A stretch of DNA of 61,179 bases from an uncultured Prevotellaceae bacterium (GCA_902779455.1 CACZBS010000018.1:1-61179), one strand, 5' to 3'; numbered from the stretch's first letter, positions 17,312 to 26,711 are shown. Notes: generated by a model from the sequence alone, not told the origin. Made by a program: numbers and translations.

Positions 17312-19393
17312 ATGAGAAAGTATCTAGTTTTTGGAATGATGGGTGCCCTCGCACTCTCATTCACCGCCTGCACCGAGTCTGACGATGCAGTGGCCCTCAA
17401 TCCTACCTACGATGCTCAGGCTAACACGGTGAACGCCAAGATGGTGTTTAACGTCGCCACCGGAGCACAGACCCGTATGACGGCTGAGGCTGTTCAGCTT
17501 GCAGGGGAGAATGGCAACTTCCGCGGACTGCAGGATGTCGTCATCTACACGGCTAACGCTGCTGACGACTCTCACATGAACTTGGGCGACGCTTTCACGA
17601 AGAAGCTCCAGCTCGGTACGCTTTGGGCTGATGGTACAGTGCCCGTGGATCCCGCTTCTGACAAGCACATGCGCCTCATCGAGGCCGTCCTGCCTCTGCA
17701 GACCGACAACGTCGTGCTCTACGGCTTTGCTCCCGCTATCGCCAACGACAACATCAACGGTAAGATCACCAAGGTCTTCAACGACGCGGATCCTGATGCA
17801 GCTACCAATCCTACTGCCTTCACCCTCGTGAACCGCATCGGCGACAAGGTGGATGCTTACAAGCAGACGCTGGCTCTGGCTGAGCTGGTCGTCAACCGCT
17901 GTCTCGATGGCTCCCAGTATGTTACTTACACTGAAGACGGTGTAGAAAAGAGACGCACATGGGAAGCTATCTACGAAGACTACATTAACGAAGATCCTGA
18001 ACTCACCCCGATGGGTGAAATCTTGGGTTCTATGCTCAATGAGATCCGCACGTTCGATAAGGGTGGTGCTGCCGTGACTGAGTATCGTGCAGGTTCATCT
18101 AACGCAGTCTACTACATGCTATCCGACATCTACAATACTCTTCAGAAGGTAATGGATGGAACGGCCACTTCTCCAAGGGAAACTTGGGCAAAGACATTGG
18201 CTACGATCATTCACAACCGTATTGCCAATTACATCGACGACAGCAAGAAGAGTCTGCAGACTGTTGACGCTATCAAGGCTCGTCTGATTGCTAATGCCGG
18301 TTATACAGAGGCTACGTTTAATGATGAATTTGGTCAAGTGACTGATGAGTACATTCAGGGTTATCCTGCTGCTTTTGGCCTGCCCATGGGTGCTACGACC
18401 TTCTCGTATGATGCTACTACAAAGAAGTTCTCGTTCAACGAGGGTAAGACTCTCGACCTGCTCGATGCAGCAAAGACAACCAATATCGAGAAGTTCATGT
18501 ATCCTGCTGAGCTCTGCTACTGGGTCAACAGCCCCCTGCGCACTTCGGCTGTCGAGTGGGAGGAGAAAGACTATCCTCAGAACGTGACCGCTTGGGACAC
18601 CGAGGCTAGCTGGAATGCCTTCACCGCCGCCGGTGCCGACGAGGTCCTCTCTTCGACCCGCAGCATCGCTGTGAAGAACAACATCAACTATGGTACCGCC
18701 CTGCTGAAGACCAACGTGAAGTTCACTGCCGACAAGCTGAAGGACAACACCAGCGGCCTGTTCAAGAAAGAGACTGACGCCGTGATTGATGCTACCGCCT
18801 CTGCATTCACCCTGACCGGTATCCTTATCGGTGGTCAGAACGCTACCGTTGACTGGAACTTCATCGACAACGACGCTGCTGCTGCTGATGCCAACGCTGT
18901 CATCTACGACAACTACATCAACGGTGCCGTCGGTTCTGCTATTCCCGCTGTCGGATCGGAGCTGACTAACTACACCATGGTGTGGGATAACTACGTGACT
19001 GGCACCGCACAGCAGAAGGTCAAGGTGGCCCTCGAGCTCGTCAACAACACTGGTAAGGACTTCTGGGGTGAGGCCAACCTGGTCCGCAATGGTGGCACCT
19101 TCTACCTCATCGGCGAACTGGATATCGACAAGGCTAAGACCAAAACCCTCACCTGGCCCGCGCACAACGTCATTCCTCCCTACACCGACGATGGCGCATC
19201 GCAGGAGGTTGGCCGTGTCTTCATCCAGGACTTCATGACCGAGGCTACCCTCAACATCGGCGAGAACTCGCTGAAGAAGGCTTATGTCACCGTCCCCAAC
19301 CTGAAGTCGTCGCAGCTGAGCATCGCTCTGTCGGTTGACCTCAAGTGGAACGAGGGCTACAAGTTCGAGCAGACCTTCGGTGTGACCGATTAA
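17312..19393 (+). CDS. Major fimbrillin-like lipoprotein, cluster 2 (FRG family)
   Basis: This 693-aa lipoprotein (SFTACTES, Cys20) has a candidate Arg site in AQTRMTAEA (Arg55), followed by NFRGLQDVVIYTA. It shares with the proteins at 20720, 22907 and 24710 the order TRM, FRG, G[FY]PAxxxLPxGA, YPAxLxYxxxSP and a C-terminal strand SVDLKWNEGYKF. It is the first gene of cluster 2 and is separated from the anchor gene by a GC-rich hairpin, as in cluster 1, so I infer that it is the stalk subunit. The closest described relatives are Bacteroidales fimbrillin-family proteins. I do not assign a symbol. Confidence 0.75.
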   Translation: MRKYLVFGMMGALALSFTACTESDDAVALNPTYDAQANTVNAKMVFNVATGAQTRMTAEAVQLAGENGNFRGLQDVVIYTANAADDSHMNLGDAFTKKLQLGTLWADGTVPVDPASDKHMRLIEAVLPLQTDNVVLYGFAPAIANDNINGKITKVFNDADPDAATNPTAFTLVNRIGDKVDAYKQTLALAELVVNRCLDGSQYVTYTEDGVEKRRTWEAIYEDYINEDPELTPMGEILGSMLNEIRTFDKGGAAVTEYRAGSSNAVYYMLSDIYNTLQKVMDGTATSPRETWAKTLATIIHNRIANYIDDSKKSLQTVDAIKARLIANAGYTEATFNDEFGQVTDEYIQGYPAAFGLPMGATTFSYDATTKKFSFNEGKTLDLLDAAKTTNIEKFMYPAELCYWVNSPLRTSAVEWEEKDYPQNVTAWDTEASWNAFTAAGADEVLSSTRSIAVKNNINYGTALLKTNVKFTADKLKDNTSGLFKKETDAVIDATASAFTLTGILIGGQNATVDWNFIDNDAAAADANAVIYDNYINGAVGSAIPAVGSELTNYTMVWDNYVTGTAQQKVKVALELVNNTGKDFWGEANLVRNGGTFYLIGELDIDKAKTKTLTWPAHNVIPPYTDDGASQEVGRVFIQDFMTEATLNIGENSLKKAYVTVPNLKSSQLSIALSVDLKWNEGYKFEQTFGVTD

Positions 19394-19445
19394 GAGTCAA
19401 CGACAATCCTACGATTACATCAAACGGATCATAACCCTTAACAGA

Positions 19446-19476
19446 GCAGGGGCGCGGCAAGCGCCCGCGCCCCTGC
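19446..19476 (+). promoter_or_regulatory. GC-rich hairpin between major subunit and anchor gene (cluster 2)
   Basis: GCAGGGGCGCGG (19446-19457) pairs perfectly with CCGCGCCCCTGC (19465-19476) around a 7-nt loop, followed by TTTCC. It occupies the same position as the hairpin at 4611-4635 in cluster 1 and may act as a leaky terminator or 3' stabiliser. Confidence 0.75.
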
Positions 19477-19579
19477 TTTCCAACAACAAACCAACAAGAA
19501 CCCCGCAAGGGGGGAGCGCTGACCGGGCCACGAGAAAAAGCCCGACAACCCCAAACGAATCCATAAAAACAGAGAACGA

Positions 19580-20626
19580 ATGAAACGCATTAGTATGACC
19601 ATCAGACAACGTTCGACACAGATGCTCACCGGGATATGCCTCGCCGCAGGCGTCTTCCTCACTGCCTGCGGCGTCATCGACGACGACCTCTCAGACTGTG
19701 AGAAAGACCTCCATATCAACTACCACGTGGCGGTACAGACAAACCTGAGCGACCAGGTGCAGACCGTGCTCCGCGACCGTCAGGAGACGGCCGTGGCCCA
19801 ACTGGTGGAAGACTCGCTGGCCGACTTCTTCCGTCCCTACGCCTACGACGCCGGCCTCTCGTTCTATAACGCCACGGGTCTGGCCCACGAAGAGACCCAA
19901 CAGATGAACGCGCAGCACGCCACCTTCGACGTGACGCTCAAGCCCGGCGTCTACCGTCATCTGGCCCTCGCCAACATGGCGCGCATGAACCGCGTCGTGG
20001 CCCAGCAGACCGCTGACGCCACCACCTGCCGCCTGGCACAGACGGGCGCTGACAATCAGGAAGGCCACAGCTCCAGCCTCTTCACCGCCCGCAAGGACAT
20101 CGACGCCCAGGGCACCGGCGAGGCCACGGCCGACGTCACCTTCTACATGACCAACTGCGCCAGCGTCCTCGTCATCCGCACCGACACCATTAAGTATAAC
20201 GACATACGCGTGGAGAGCTGCGACTTCGCCGACGGCTTCTCCGTCAACGACAGCGTCTTCTCCTACGCCTCCAACCCCATCATCGCCGACCACCGCATGC
20301 GCACCGGCGTACCCGCACAGCGTGAGGTGTTCTATGCCAAGACGTTCCCCTCGCACGACACCGCCGCCGCAGCACATGCCCGCAGCCGTGCCGACGACCA
20401 CCAGATGGGTGCCGACGACTCAGAGCGCGTCTGGCGCAAGGTGGCCTACGTGACCATGCCCGACGGCTCCATCACCCGCACCGTCATCAACGTCCGCACC
20501 CCGCTGCAGGCCAGCAAGGCCTACATCATCTACGGCATCATGGCCCCCGACGGCTCTATCCACTCCTACAACGTCGAGGTCGGTACCTCGGTGACGCTCA
20601 ACTGGAAGGAAGGACTCATTTTCTAA
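19580..20626 (+). CDS. Mfa2/FimB-like fimbrial anchor lipoprotein, cluster 2
   Basis: This 348-aa lipoprotein (VFLTACGVI) has the anchor-type start LSDCEKDLHINYHVAVQTN and the strand pattern KPGVYRHLALANM. There is no N-terminal TR[A/M] processing site. The C-terminus, VGTSVTLNWKEGLIF, matches the final strand of the cluster 2 subunits (TSVDLEWQEGLIF in 22907-24664) and not the cluster 1 motif. It lies in the second position of the cluster, the normal place for an anchor. The distance to the major subunit is 186 bases, with the hairpin in between. The Mfa2/FimB assignment is by pattern and position. Confidence 0.75.
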   Translation: MKRISMTIRQRSTQMLTGICLAAGVFLTACGVIDDDLSDCEKDLHINYHVAVQTNLSDQVQTVLRDRQETAVAQLVEDSLADFFRPYAYDAGLSFYNATGLAHEETQQMNAQHATFDVTLKPGVYRHLALANMARMNRVVAQQTADATTCRLAQTGADNQEGHSSSLFTARKDIDAQGTGEATADVTFYMTNCASVLVIRTDTIKYNDIRVESCDFADGFSVNDSVFSYASNPIIADHRMRTGVPAQREVFYAKTFPSHDTAAAAHARSRADDHQMGADDSERVWRKVAYVTMPDGSITRTVINVRTPLQASKAYIIYGIMAPDGSIHSYNVEVGTSVTLNWKEGLIF

Positions 20627-20719
20627 GTGAGAAGTGAGAAGTGAGAGGCAGCAAGACTAATGTCTAAACTCCTAAACTCCCAAACTCCTAAACTCCGAAA
20701 AAATAAATAAGAACTATAT
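20627..20719. repeat. Short degenerate tandem repeats in intergenic gap
   Basis: The stop codon is followed by GTGAGAA-type heptamers (20627-20648). Four 8-nt units, three TAACTCC-like TAAACTCC copies and one CAAACTCC, then occupy 20665-20696. No promoter box is evident, so the downstream subunits are probably read from the upstream promoter. Confidence 0.75.
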
Positions 20720-22834
20720 ATGGAAATGAAACAATCACTGTATATCGCATCACTGACGGGCGTGCTCGCACTATGCGCCGCCTGCTCCGACGACGACTCG
20801 TGGGGCGACGCTCAGCTGCCGCAGATCAGCACACGGCTGACCTTCTCGCTGCCCCAGCGCATCGTGGGCACCATGCCCGCCGCTGACAGCACGGCCGAGG
20901 CCCAGACCCGCATGACCGACTATGTGGTGCAGACCAGCGAGGACGCCAGCGACTTCCGCGGCCTCGACGACATCCGTCTGCTCTGCTTCGACGCCGCACC
21001 CAAGGCCGGAGCACGCAGCCGCAGCGGCCTGTCGCTCACCGGCGGACGTGAGATCAGCGACTACACGTCGCCCATCGCCGACTTCTCTAAGGTCTATCAG
21101 GTAGAGGTGCCCCTCGGCACCACCCACATGGCTTTCTATGCCAAGGCGAAGGACGACGGCTCCGACCCCGCACACAACGGCACGCTGCAGGCTGAAGGCC
21201 TCGACGGCACCGCCGTGGCCCTCGACGATGTCACCTTCACGCCCGTCGCCATCTGCACCAGCGAGGCCGACCAGGGTGGCAGCGCCGCCGGACAGGCCCT
21301 CGTCCGTCTGCTCAACGACCTCGCCGCCACGACCGGTCCCGAGGCAGCCCCCGACGACCGCTGGTCGACGGCCGCCGATGAGTTCCTCGTCGAGACGTGG
21401 CGCGGACTGACCGAGCTCAAGACGCTCTCCTCGGCTAACGTCGAGCGCGTCCTCGGCAGCATCCACCACCTCGTCAGCACCATCCCCAATGAATATCCCG
21501 GCCAGCAGCTCGGACAGGCCATAGCCGCCCGCATCGCCGCCGCCTGTGCCACGACGCCCGCCGCCGGCGATGAGGTCATCACCCTCAGCGACCAGTATCA
21601 GGGCTTCCCCGCCGACCTCGGTCTGCCCGAGGGTGCCGCCCGCATCGAGTGGGACGCCGCCGCCAGACGCTTCGTCACGCCCAAGGCAGAGGTCTACGGC
21701 AAGGGCCTCGACATCCCCGCCATGTCTGACTATGTCTATCCCGCCAACTTGCAGTATCTGGCCCTCTCGCCCATCGTCGCCAGCGACTCGCTGGCACTGC
21801 CCGGCGATCCCCTCGCCGACGACGGCAACACGGTCTACACCTCGTGGCAGCAGCTCCTCGACGCCTGCTATGCCGACGGTTACGATCGTGTCAAGGAGTC
21901 CACGCAGTCCGTCGCCATGGTCGACCAGGTACAGTATGCCGTCGGCCGCCTCGACAGCCGCGTGACCATGGAGAGCCGCTACCTCTACGACGCCTACGGA
22001 CGCTCCATCGACGCCTATAAGGGCTTCACTCTCACCGGATGCCTCATCGCTGGCCAGCGCCCCGTCGGCTACGACTTCGCGCCCATCGCCACGTCGACCG
22101 ACGACTACGTCATCTACGACACCGACCTGCAGGGCGGTCCCCAGCACGTCACCTATACCGACTGGACGAAGTATAACCACACCATCGGTCTGCCCACGGC
22201 AGCCGACGCCAACGTCCTGATGGCTCTCCAGCTGCGCAACGACGGCCCCGAGTTCCAGGGTGCCGACGGACGCATCGCCAGCGGCGCCACGTTCTATCTC
22301 GTCGCCGACCTCGTGCCCCGCACCGCCACCAACTACCAGTCGAACACCCTCGACCGCGTCTTCATTAGCGACCACATCACCACCGTCGCACTCAGCATCA
22401 TGAAGGGCAGCGCCGACGTCAACGGCGACGGCAAGCCCGACACCGACCGCAACGGCGACGGCAAGCCTGATGTCTACGTCTTTGATCCGGTCACGGGGGT
22501 GCCCACCGGCATTGACGCCGACGGCGACGGCACGCCCGAGCCCACCTACGACGTCAACGGTGACGGCACGCCCGACACGTTCATCGCCAGCGACACCGAC
22601 AGCGACGGTAAGCCCGACACGTTTGGATGGGACACCAACGGCGACGGCACCATCGACACGCCCGTGCAGCCCGCCGCTGACGACACCTGGCCCGACACGC
22701 CCACCACGGCCTCTGGCCTCGCCACCGCCACCTACGGCATCCCCACGCTCGTCGAGCAGCGCCAGCCGCGCACTTTCGGTCTGAGCGTCGACCTCAACTG
22801 GAGCCGCGGACACATCTTCGATATCGAGTTCTGA
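20720..22834 (+). CDS. FRG-family fimbrillin with inserted DxDxDG calcium-type repeats
   Basis: This 704-aa lipoprotein (LCAACSDDD, Cys22) has a TRMT site (Arg64), then DFRGLDDIRLLCFDA. It has the same block order as its paralogues (GFPADLGLPEGAARIEW, YPANLQYLALSP, QYAVGRL). Between the last two beta regions (about residues 566-646) it carries six DxDxDG-type motifs (DVNGDG, DRNGDG, DADGDG, DVNGDG, DTDSDG, DTNGDG), each followed by xPD/E or xID. These resemble thrombospondin type-3 or EF-hand-like calcium loops. At this point the paralogue at 22907 has only a short Gly/Pro linker. The C-terminus is SVDLNWSRGHIF. It is probably a stalk or minor subunit with calcium-dependent rigidity or adhesion (inference). 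Confidence 0.75.
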   Translation: MEMKQSLYIASLTGVLALCAACSDDDSWGDAQLPQISTRLTFSLPQRIVGTMPAADSTAEAQTRMTDYVVQTSEDASDFRGLDDIRLLCFDAAPKAGARSRSGLSLTGGREISDYTSPIADFSKVYQVEVPLGTTHMAFYAKAKDDGSDPAHNGTLQAEGLDGTAVALDDVTFTPVAICTSEADQGGSAAGQALVRLLNDLAATTGPEAAPDDRWSTAADEFLVETWRGLTELKTLSSANVERVLGSIHHLVSTIPNEYPGQQLGQAIAARIAAACATTPAAGDEVITLSDQYQGFPADLGLPEGAARIEWDAAARRFVTPKAEVYGKGLDIPAMSDYVYPANLQYLALSPIVASDSLALPGDPLADDGNTVYTSWQQLLDACYADGYDRVKESTQSVAMVDQVQYAVGRLDSRVTMESRYLYDAYGRSIDAYKGFTLTGCLIAGQRPVGYDFAPIATSTDDYVIYDTDLQGGPQHVTYTDWTKYNHTIGLPTAADANVLMALQLRNDGPEFQGADGRIASGATFYLVADLVPRTATNYQSNTLDRVFISDHITTVALSIMKGSADVNGDGKPDTDRNGDGKPDVYVFDPVTGVPTGIDADGDGTPEPTYDVNGDGTPDTFIASDTDSDGKPDTFGWDTNGDGTIDTPVQPAADDTWPDTPTTASGLATATYGIPTLVEQRQPRTFGLSVDLNWSRGHIFDIEF

Positions 22835-22906
22835 CAATCCTGTATGCGTCATGAACGACAACATATAAACATTATTTAATATTAACTCAATCCATTTCAA
22901 ACAACA

Positions 22907-24664
22907 ATGAAGAAAATGAAGTATTTCGCCTTTGTAGCAGCAGTGCTGCTCGCAGGCATGGCAGGCTTTACCGCCTGCTCATCCGACAACGAGGAGGTGC
23001 TCAGCCCCAACGTCGTCTTCGATGAGATGGGTAACAAGGGCGTCAAGCCTGAGTTCGCCATCTCCATTCCCCGCTCGGTCGTCAGCCGTATGAGCAACGA
23101 GGTGACGCAGAAAGCTGGCAACTCAGCTGTTTTCCGTGGCATGGAGCAGATCCAGCTCGTACCTTTCAATGCTGCGATTACCAAGGATCTCGCCAAGTCG
23201 TCGGACGTCATCAATCTGGAGAACATCACTGCCCTGCAGAAGGTTGGTTCGCTCAACTACAAGGTCTATGCTGACAAGTTCGTCCCCGTGGGCACCAGCA
23301 ACTTCCTCTTCTATGGCAAGGCTATCGACAAGCCCGAGACTCCTGCCGACAAGTTCAAGTATGGCGTGCTCACCGCTGCCAACCTGGGCAAGGACTTCAC
23401 CACTCCCGCTGCTGTCCAGTTCGGCCTGGAGCGCATCAACGCCGACAAGAATGCCATCGCTGGCGACGCTACCGGCCAGGCCATCATCAACCTGCTCAAC
23501 GACATTGCTTCTGTCGAGGGTTGGGCTACCACCGAGAATGATAACCTGAAGAACCTCTACACGAAGTTCACCAGCCTGACGGTTGCTGCTTCTTATCAGG
23601 TAGCCATCGTGCTGAGCGACCTCTACTATGCCGCTGCTCATGTCGACATGGAGGATGCTGCCTATGATCTGTCGAAGAAAATTCGCAAGGCTATCGAAGT
23701 TGCCGGCACGCCGAAGAGCAACCAGGCCATGGAACTCAAGGCCGAGTACAAGGGCTTCCCTGCCAACCTCAACCTGCCTGACGGTGCCGCCCGCATCGCA
23801 TGGAACGGCACGAAGTTCGAGGATGCCACCGCTACCTATGGTGAGAACAAGGCAGACCTGACTCAGTATGCTTATCCCGCTGCTCTGTGGTACTATGCCA
23901 ACACCCCCATCAAGGCTTCTGACGACATCGAGTCGACGGAGTATGACACTCAGGCCAGCTGGAACAACGTTATCGGCACTGTCTACGGCGCTGCCGGCGA
24001 CAAGGTTACCGACAACACCCAGTCTGTCGCTCTCGTCAACCCCGCCCAGTATGCTGTTGGCCGCCTCGAGGTGACCGTCAAGCTCGGTGAGGAAGGTAAG
24101 ACCGATTTCTTCGATCACGATGGTAAGAAGATGGACGTCTCCAAGGGCTTCACCCTCAAGGGCATCCTCATCGGTGGCCAGTGCGGTGTCGGCTACGACT
24201 TCACCACCCTCGGCAATGAGAACCTGACCATTTATGACTGCGATGTGGCAGCAGGCACCCTCGTCAGCACCGAGAAGGTTTCTACAGAAAACCAAACCCT
24301 GGCCCTCGAGACCAAGGCTGACCTGCCCGTTAACATCGCTCTCGAGCTCGTCAACAACGGCCCTGAGTTCGTCGGTCGTGATGGTGGCATCATCCCCGCT
24401 GGCGCTACCTTCTATCTGGCAGCTAAGCTCGATCCCGCTCAGGCCAACAACTACAAGGCCGGTGAGCTCGACAAGGTCTTCATGCAGGACCACGTGACCA
24501 AGGTGACTGTCACCATCAAGAATGGTACGGAAGGCACGCCCGATGACGACGGCCCTGGCGGTGGCGGTCCCACCATCCCCGACCTCAGCAGCCCCAACAT
24601 CGAGCTCGGTACGTCTGTCGACCTCGAGTGGCAGGAGGGTCTGATTTTCGAGCCCGCCATCTAA
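22907..24664 (+). CDS. FRG-family fimbrillin lipoprotein
   Basis: This 585-aa lipoprotein (GFTACSSDN, Cys24) has the variant processing site VSRMSNE (Arg61) and VFRGMEQIQLVPF. Conserved blocks are GFPANLNLPDGAARIAW, YPAALWYYANTP, TQSVALVNPAQYAVGRL and the C-terminal strand TSVDLEWQEGLIFEPAI, preceded by a PDDDGPGGGGP linker. It lies 72 bases downstream of its closest paralogue (20720-22834), which suggests tandem duplication. Possible alternative stalk or adaptor subunit. Confidence 0.75.
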   Translation: MKKMKYFAFVAAVLLAGMAGFTACSSDNEEVLSPNVVFDEMGNKGVKPEFAISIPRSVVSRMSNEVTQKAGNSAVFRGMEQIQLVPFNAAITKDLAKSSDVINLENITALQKVGSLNYKVYADKFVPVGTSNFLFYGKAIDKPETPADKFKYGVLTAANLGKDFTTPAAVQFGLERINADKNAIAGDATGQAIINLLNDIASVEGWATTENDNLKNLYTKFTSLTVAASYQVAIVLSDLYYAAAHVDMEDAAYDLSKKIRKAIEVAGTPKSNQAMELKAEYKGFPANLNLPDGAARIAWNGTKFEDATATYGENKADLTQYAYPAALWYYANTPIKASDDIESTEYDTQASWNNVIGTVYGAAGDKVTDNTQSVALVNPAQYAVGRLEVTVKLGEEGKTDFFDHDGKKMDVSKGFTLKGILIGGQCGVGYDFTTLGNENLTIYDCDVAAGTLVSTEKVSTENQTLALETKADLPVNIALELVNNGPEFVGRDGGIIPAGATFYLAAKLDPAQANNYKAGELDKVFMQDHVTKVTVTIKNGTEGTPDDDGPGGGGPTIPDLSSPNIELGTSVDLEWQEGLIFEPAI

Positions 24665-24709
24665 TCTGAACACATCACATCATTGAGAGCAAGAAGGTAA
24701 AAAAGCATC

Positions 24710-26650
24710 ATGGTAAGAATTTTAAAGACAAGAAAACAAGTTATGAAGAAGCTGAAAATGACATATCGTACGATTGAACAACTGATGACCGGCAGCAGCC
24801 CGTCACCCAGTGCAGCCTCGCCGTCAGCAAGGTTCCTACCACTCTGCTTTTTTACCTCCATGCTCGCTTTCACAGCCTGCTCTACCGAGGAAGCTCTCGC
24901 CCCGCAGGACGAGGTCGTGCTCCACTCCGCACAGATGGCCATCAAGGTGGGCGTCAGCAACGCTGCCACCCGTATGACCGACGCTGCCACGCAGCAGTCC
25001 GAACAGCTCGCCGACTTCCGCGGTATCAGCGCACTCCACCTGTTGCCCTTCAACGTCAGCAACCCCACCGCTGCCTCGCCCGTCACGGCTACGATCCAGC
25101 GTCGCGGTCCTGAGCTCATCAGCATGCGCTCCATCGCTGACAAGACCCAGGAGCTGAACAACAAGGACAACAACCACTCCACGTATCGCAACGGCGTCAG
25201 TGTGCCTCTCTACACTAACGCCTTCCTCTGCTACGGCGCCTCGCCCAACGACGGGCAGCCCGCCGTCTACGGCCAGCTCAACGAGAACGACATCTATGCC
25301 GCTCGTCCCGAAGGCATCAGCTTCTCGCTGCAGCCCATCAGCACTGTCGACGCCATCAAGGCTGCCGGAAAGCCCCTGGCCGACTATCTCAACTCGATCT
25401 ACGATGCCTCCACGGCTTGGGGCACCGATCCCATCCTCTTGAGCATGCGCGACTCTCTGCAGGCCCTCACGGCTGGCTCGTCACGCAACGTGCTCGCCTT
25501 TGTCAAACGCCTCCACGGCGCACTCAGCTTTGCCAGCAGCCAGACCGAGGTGGCCAATGTCCTCGCCGCCATCAAGGCCGGACTGAACCCGACGATGACC
25601 TCATTCGCCAACACCGACCTCGCTAACTTCCCCACCTCGCTGGGACTGCCCGACGGCGTAGCCTATATCGGCTGGAACAATGACGGAAACACCTTCCAGG
25701 TCTACACCGGCAAGGATAACGCCTCCGCACTCGACGTCTTCCCCGCCGGAAGCCTCTGCTATCCTCCTTCACTCTATTACTACGCCAACAGCAGCATCTT
25801 CACCTCTGACCGTGAGCTGCCGTCGGATCCCGCTGACCTCAAAACGCTCCTTGACCAGATCTTCAAGGCACCCGACAACTGGGTGACCGACGACCTGGCC
25901 CAAGGCACCACCACCGACAACGACTACGTATTCACGCAGGCCGGAGAGGACGGCTTCCTCTTCACTCCCAACGCCAGCGTCCGCAATACCACCACCATAG
26001 TGGGCATCACCAAGCCCCTCCAGTATGCCGTCGCACGTCTCGACGTCACCGTCAAGAACGGCGGCAACGCCACCACCGGTGAGACCCCCATCGTCACCCT
26101 CGCCGACAAGAAGAAGAACATCACGGTCGAAGCCAACACCTTCCCCGTCACTGCCATACTCATCAGTGGACAGAAGACCGTCGGCTGGAACTTTGAGCCC
26201 AAAGCCTCTTCCAACGAATACACTGTCTACGACACCTTCACCGGCGTCCAGCTACCCGCCAACACCACGGCAGCCACGTCGCCTCTCCGCACCCTCGTCC
26301 TCGAGACCGCCCAGGACGCACCTGTCACCATCGCCCTCGAGCTCGAGAACCAGTCGGGTCAGGACATCGTCACCGGTGCCAACGACCGCATCGTGCCTCC
26401 CGGCTGCAAGTTCTACCTCATCGGTCAGCTTGACCCCAAAGCCACCACCGGCGTAACCGCACCTGCTACCGCCCACGGCAAGGTCTTCCGTCAGGATCAG
26501 GTGACCTCCGTCACCCTCACCATTGCCGACCTCAAGCAGGCCTACAACGTCATCCCCGACCTGACCAGCCCGCAGCTCGAGTTCTCCCTCGGCGTCACCG
26601 ACTGGCACATGGCCACCCCTGCCGGCGTCGAGCTCGACAGAGAAGACTGA
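24710..26650 (+). CDS. FRG-family fimbrillin lipoprotein with long N-terminal extension
   Basis: This is 646 aa from ATG 24710. The lipobox MLAFTACST places the lipid Cys at residue 57, far from the N-terminus. An ATG at 24743 would still leave about 45 residues ahead of it, so the signal region is unusually long or the real start is elsewhere. After the Cys come TRMTDAATQ (Arg88), DFRGISALHLLPF, NFPTSLGLPDGVAYIGW, YPPSLYYYANSS and LQYAVARLDVTV. The C-terminus (LEFSLGVTDW) departs from the W-x-EGxxF motif of the paralogues. It is the fourth family member in the cluster and may be an adaptor near the tip. Confidence 0.7.
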   Translation: MVRILKTRKQVMKKLKMTYRTIEQLMTGSSPSPSAASPSARFLPLCFFTSMLAFTACSTEEALAPQDEVVLHSAQMAIKVGVSNAATRMTDAATQQSEQLADFRGISALHLLPFNVSNPTAASPVTATIQRRGPELISMRSIADKTQELNNKDNNHSTYRNGVSVPLYTNAFLCYGASPNDGQPAVYGQLNENDIYAARPEGISFSLQPISTVDAIKAAGKPLADYLNSIYDASTAWGTDPILLSMRDSLQALTAGSSRNVLAFVKRLHGALSFASSQTEVANVLAAIKAGLNPTMTSFANTDLANFPTSLGLPDGVAYIGWNNDGNTFQVYTGKDNASALDVFPAGSLCYPPSLYYYANSSIFTSDRELPSDPADLKTLLDQIFKAPDNWVTDDLAQGTTTDNDYVFTQAGEDGFLFTPNASVRNTTTIVGITKPLQYAVARLDVTVKNGGNATTGETPIVTLADKKKNITVEANTFPVTAILISGQKTVGWNFEPKASSNEYTVYDTFTGVQLPANTTAATSPLRTLVLETAQDAPVTIALELENQSGQDIVTGANDRIVPPGCKFYLIGQLDPKATTGVTAPATAHGKVFRQDQVTSVTLTIADLKQAYNVIPDLTSPQLEFSLGVTDWHMATPAGVELDRED

Positions 26651-26711
26651 CCTGTCGCCCCCTAGGAAAGAAAGTAATCAGAAACAATCACATATTTCAG
26701 CATTATATTAT

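Noticed and set aside
20771-22900. Long open frame (709 codons) antisense to the FRG fimbrillin
   Set aside because: It mirrors a high-GC gene with third-position bias, is rich in Val/Gly/Ala/Asp without domain motifs or a signal, and the + strand protein is clearly homologous to its neighbours. Similar antisense frames at 28488-30320, 32064-33848, 36019-37602 and 52903-54744 were rejected for the same reason.
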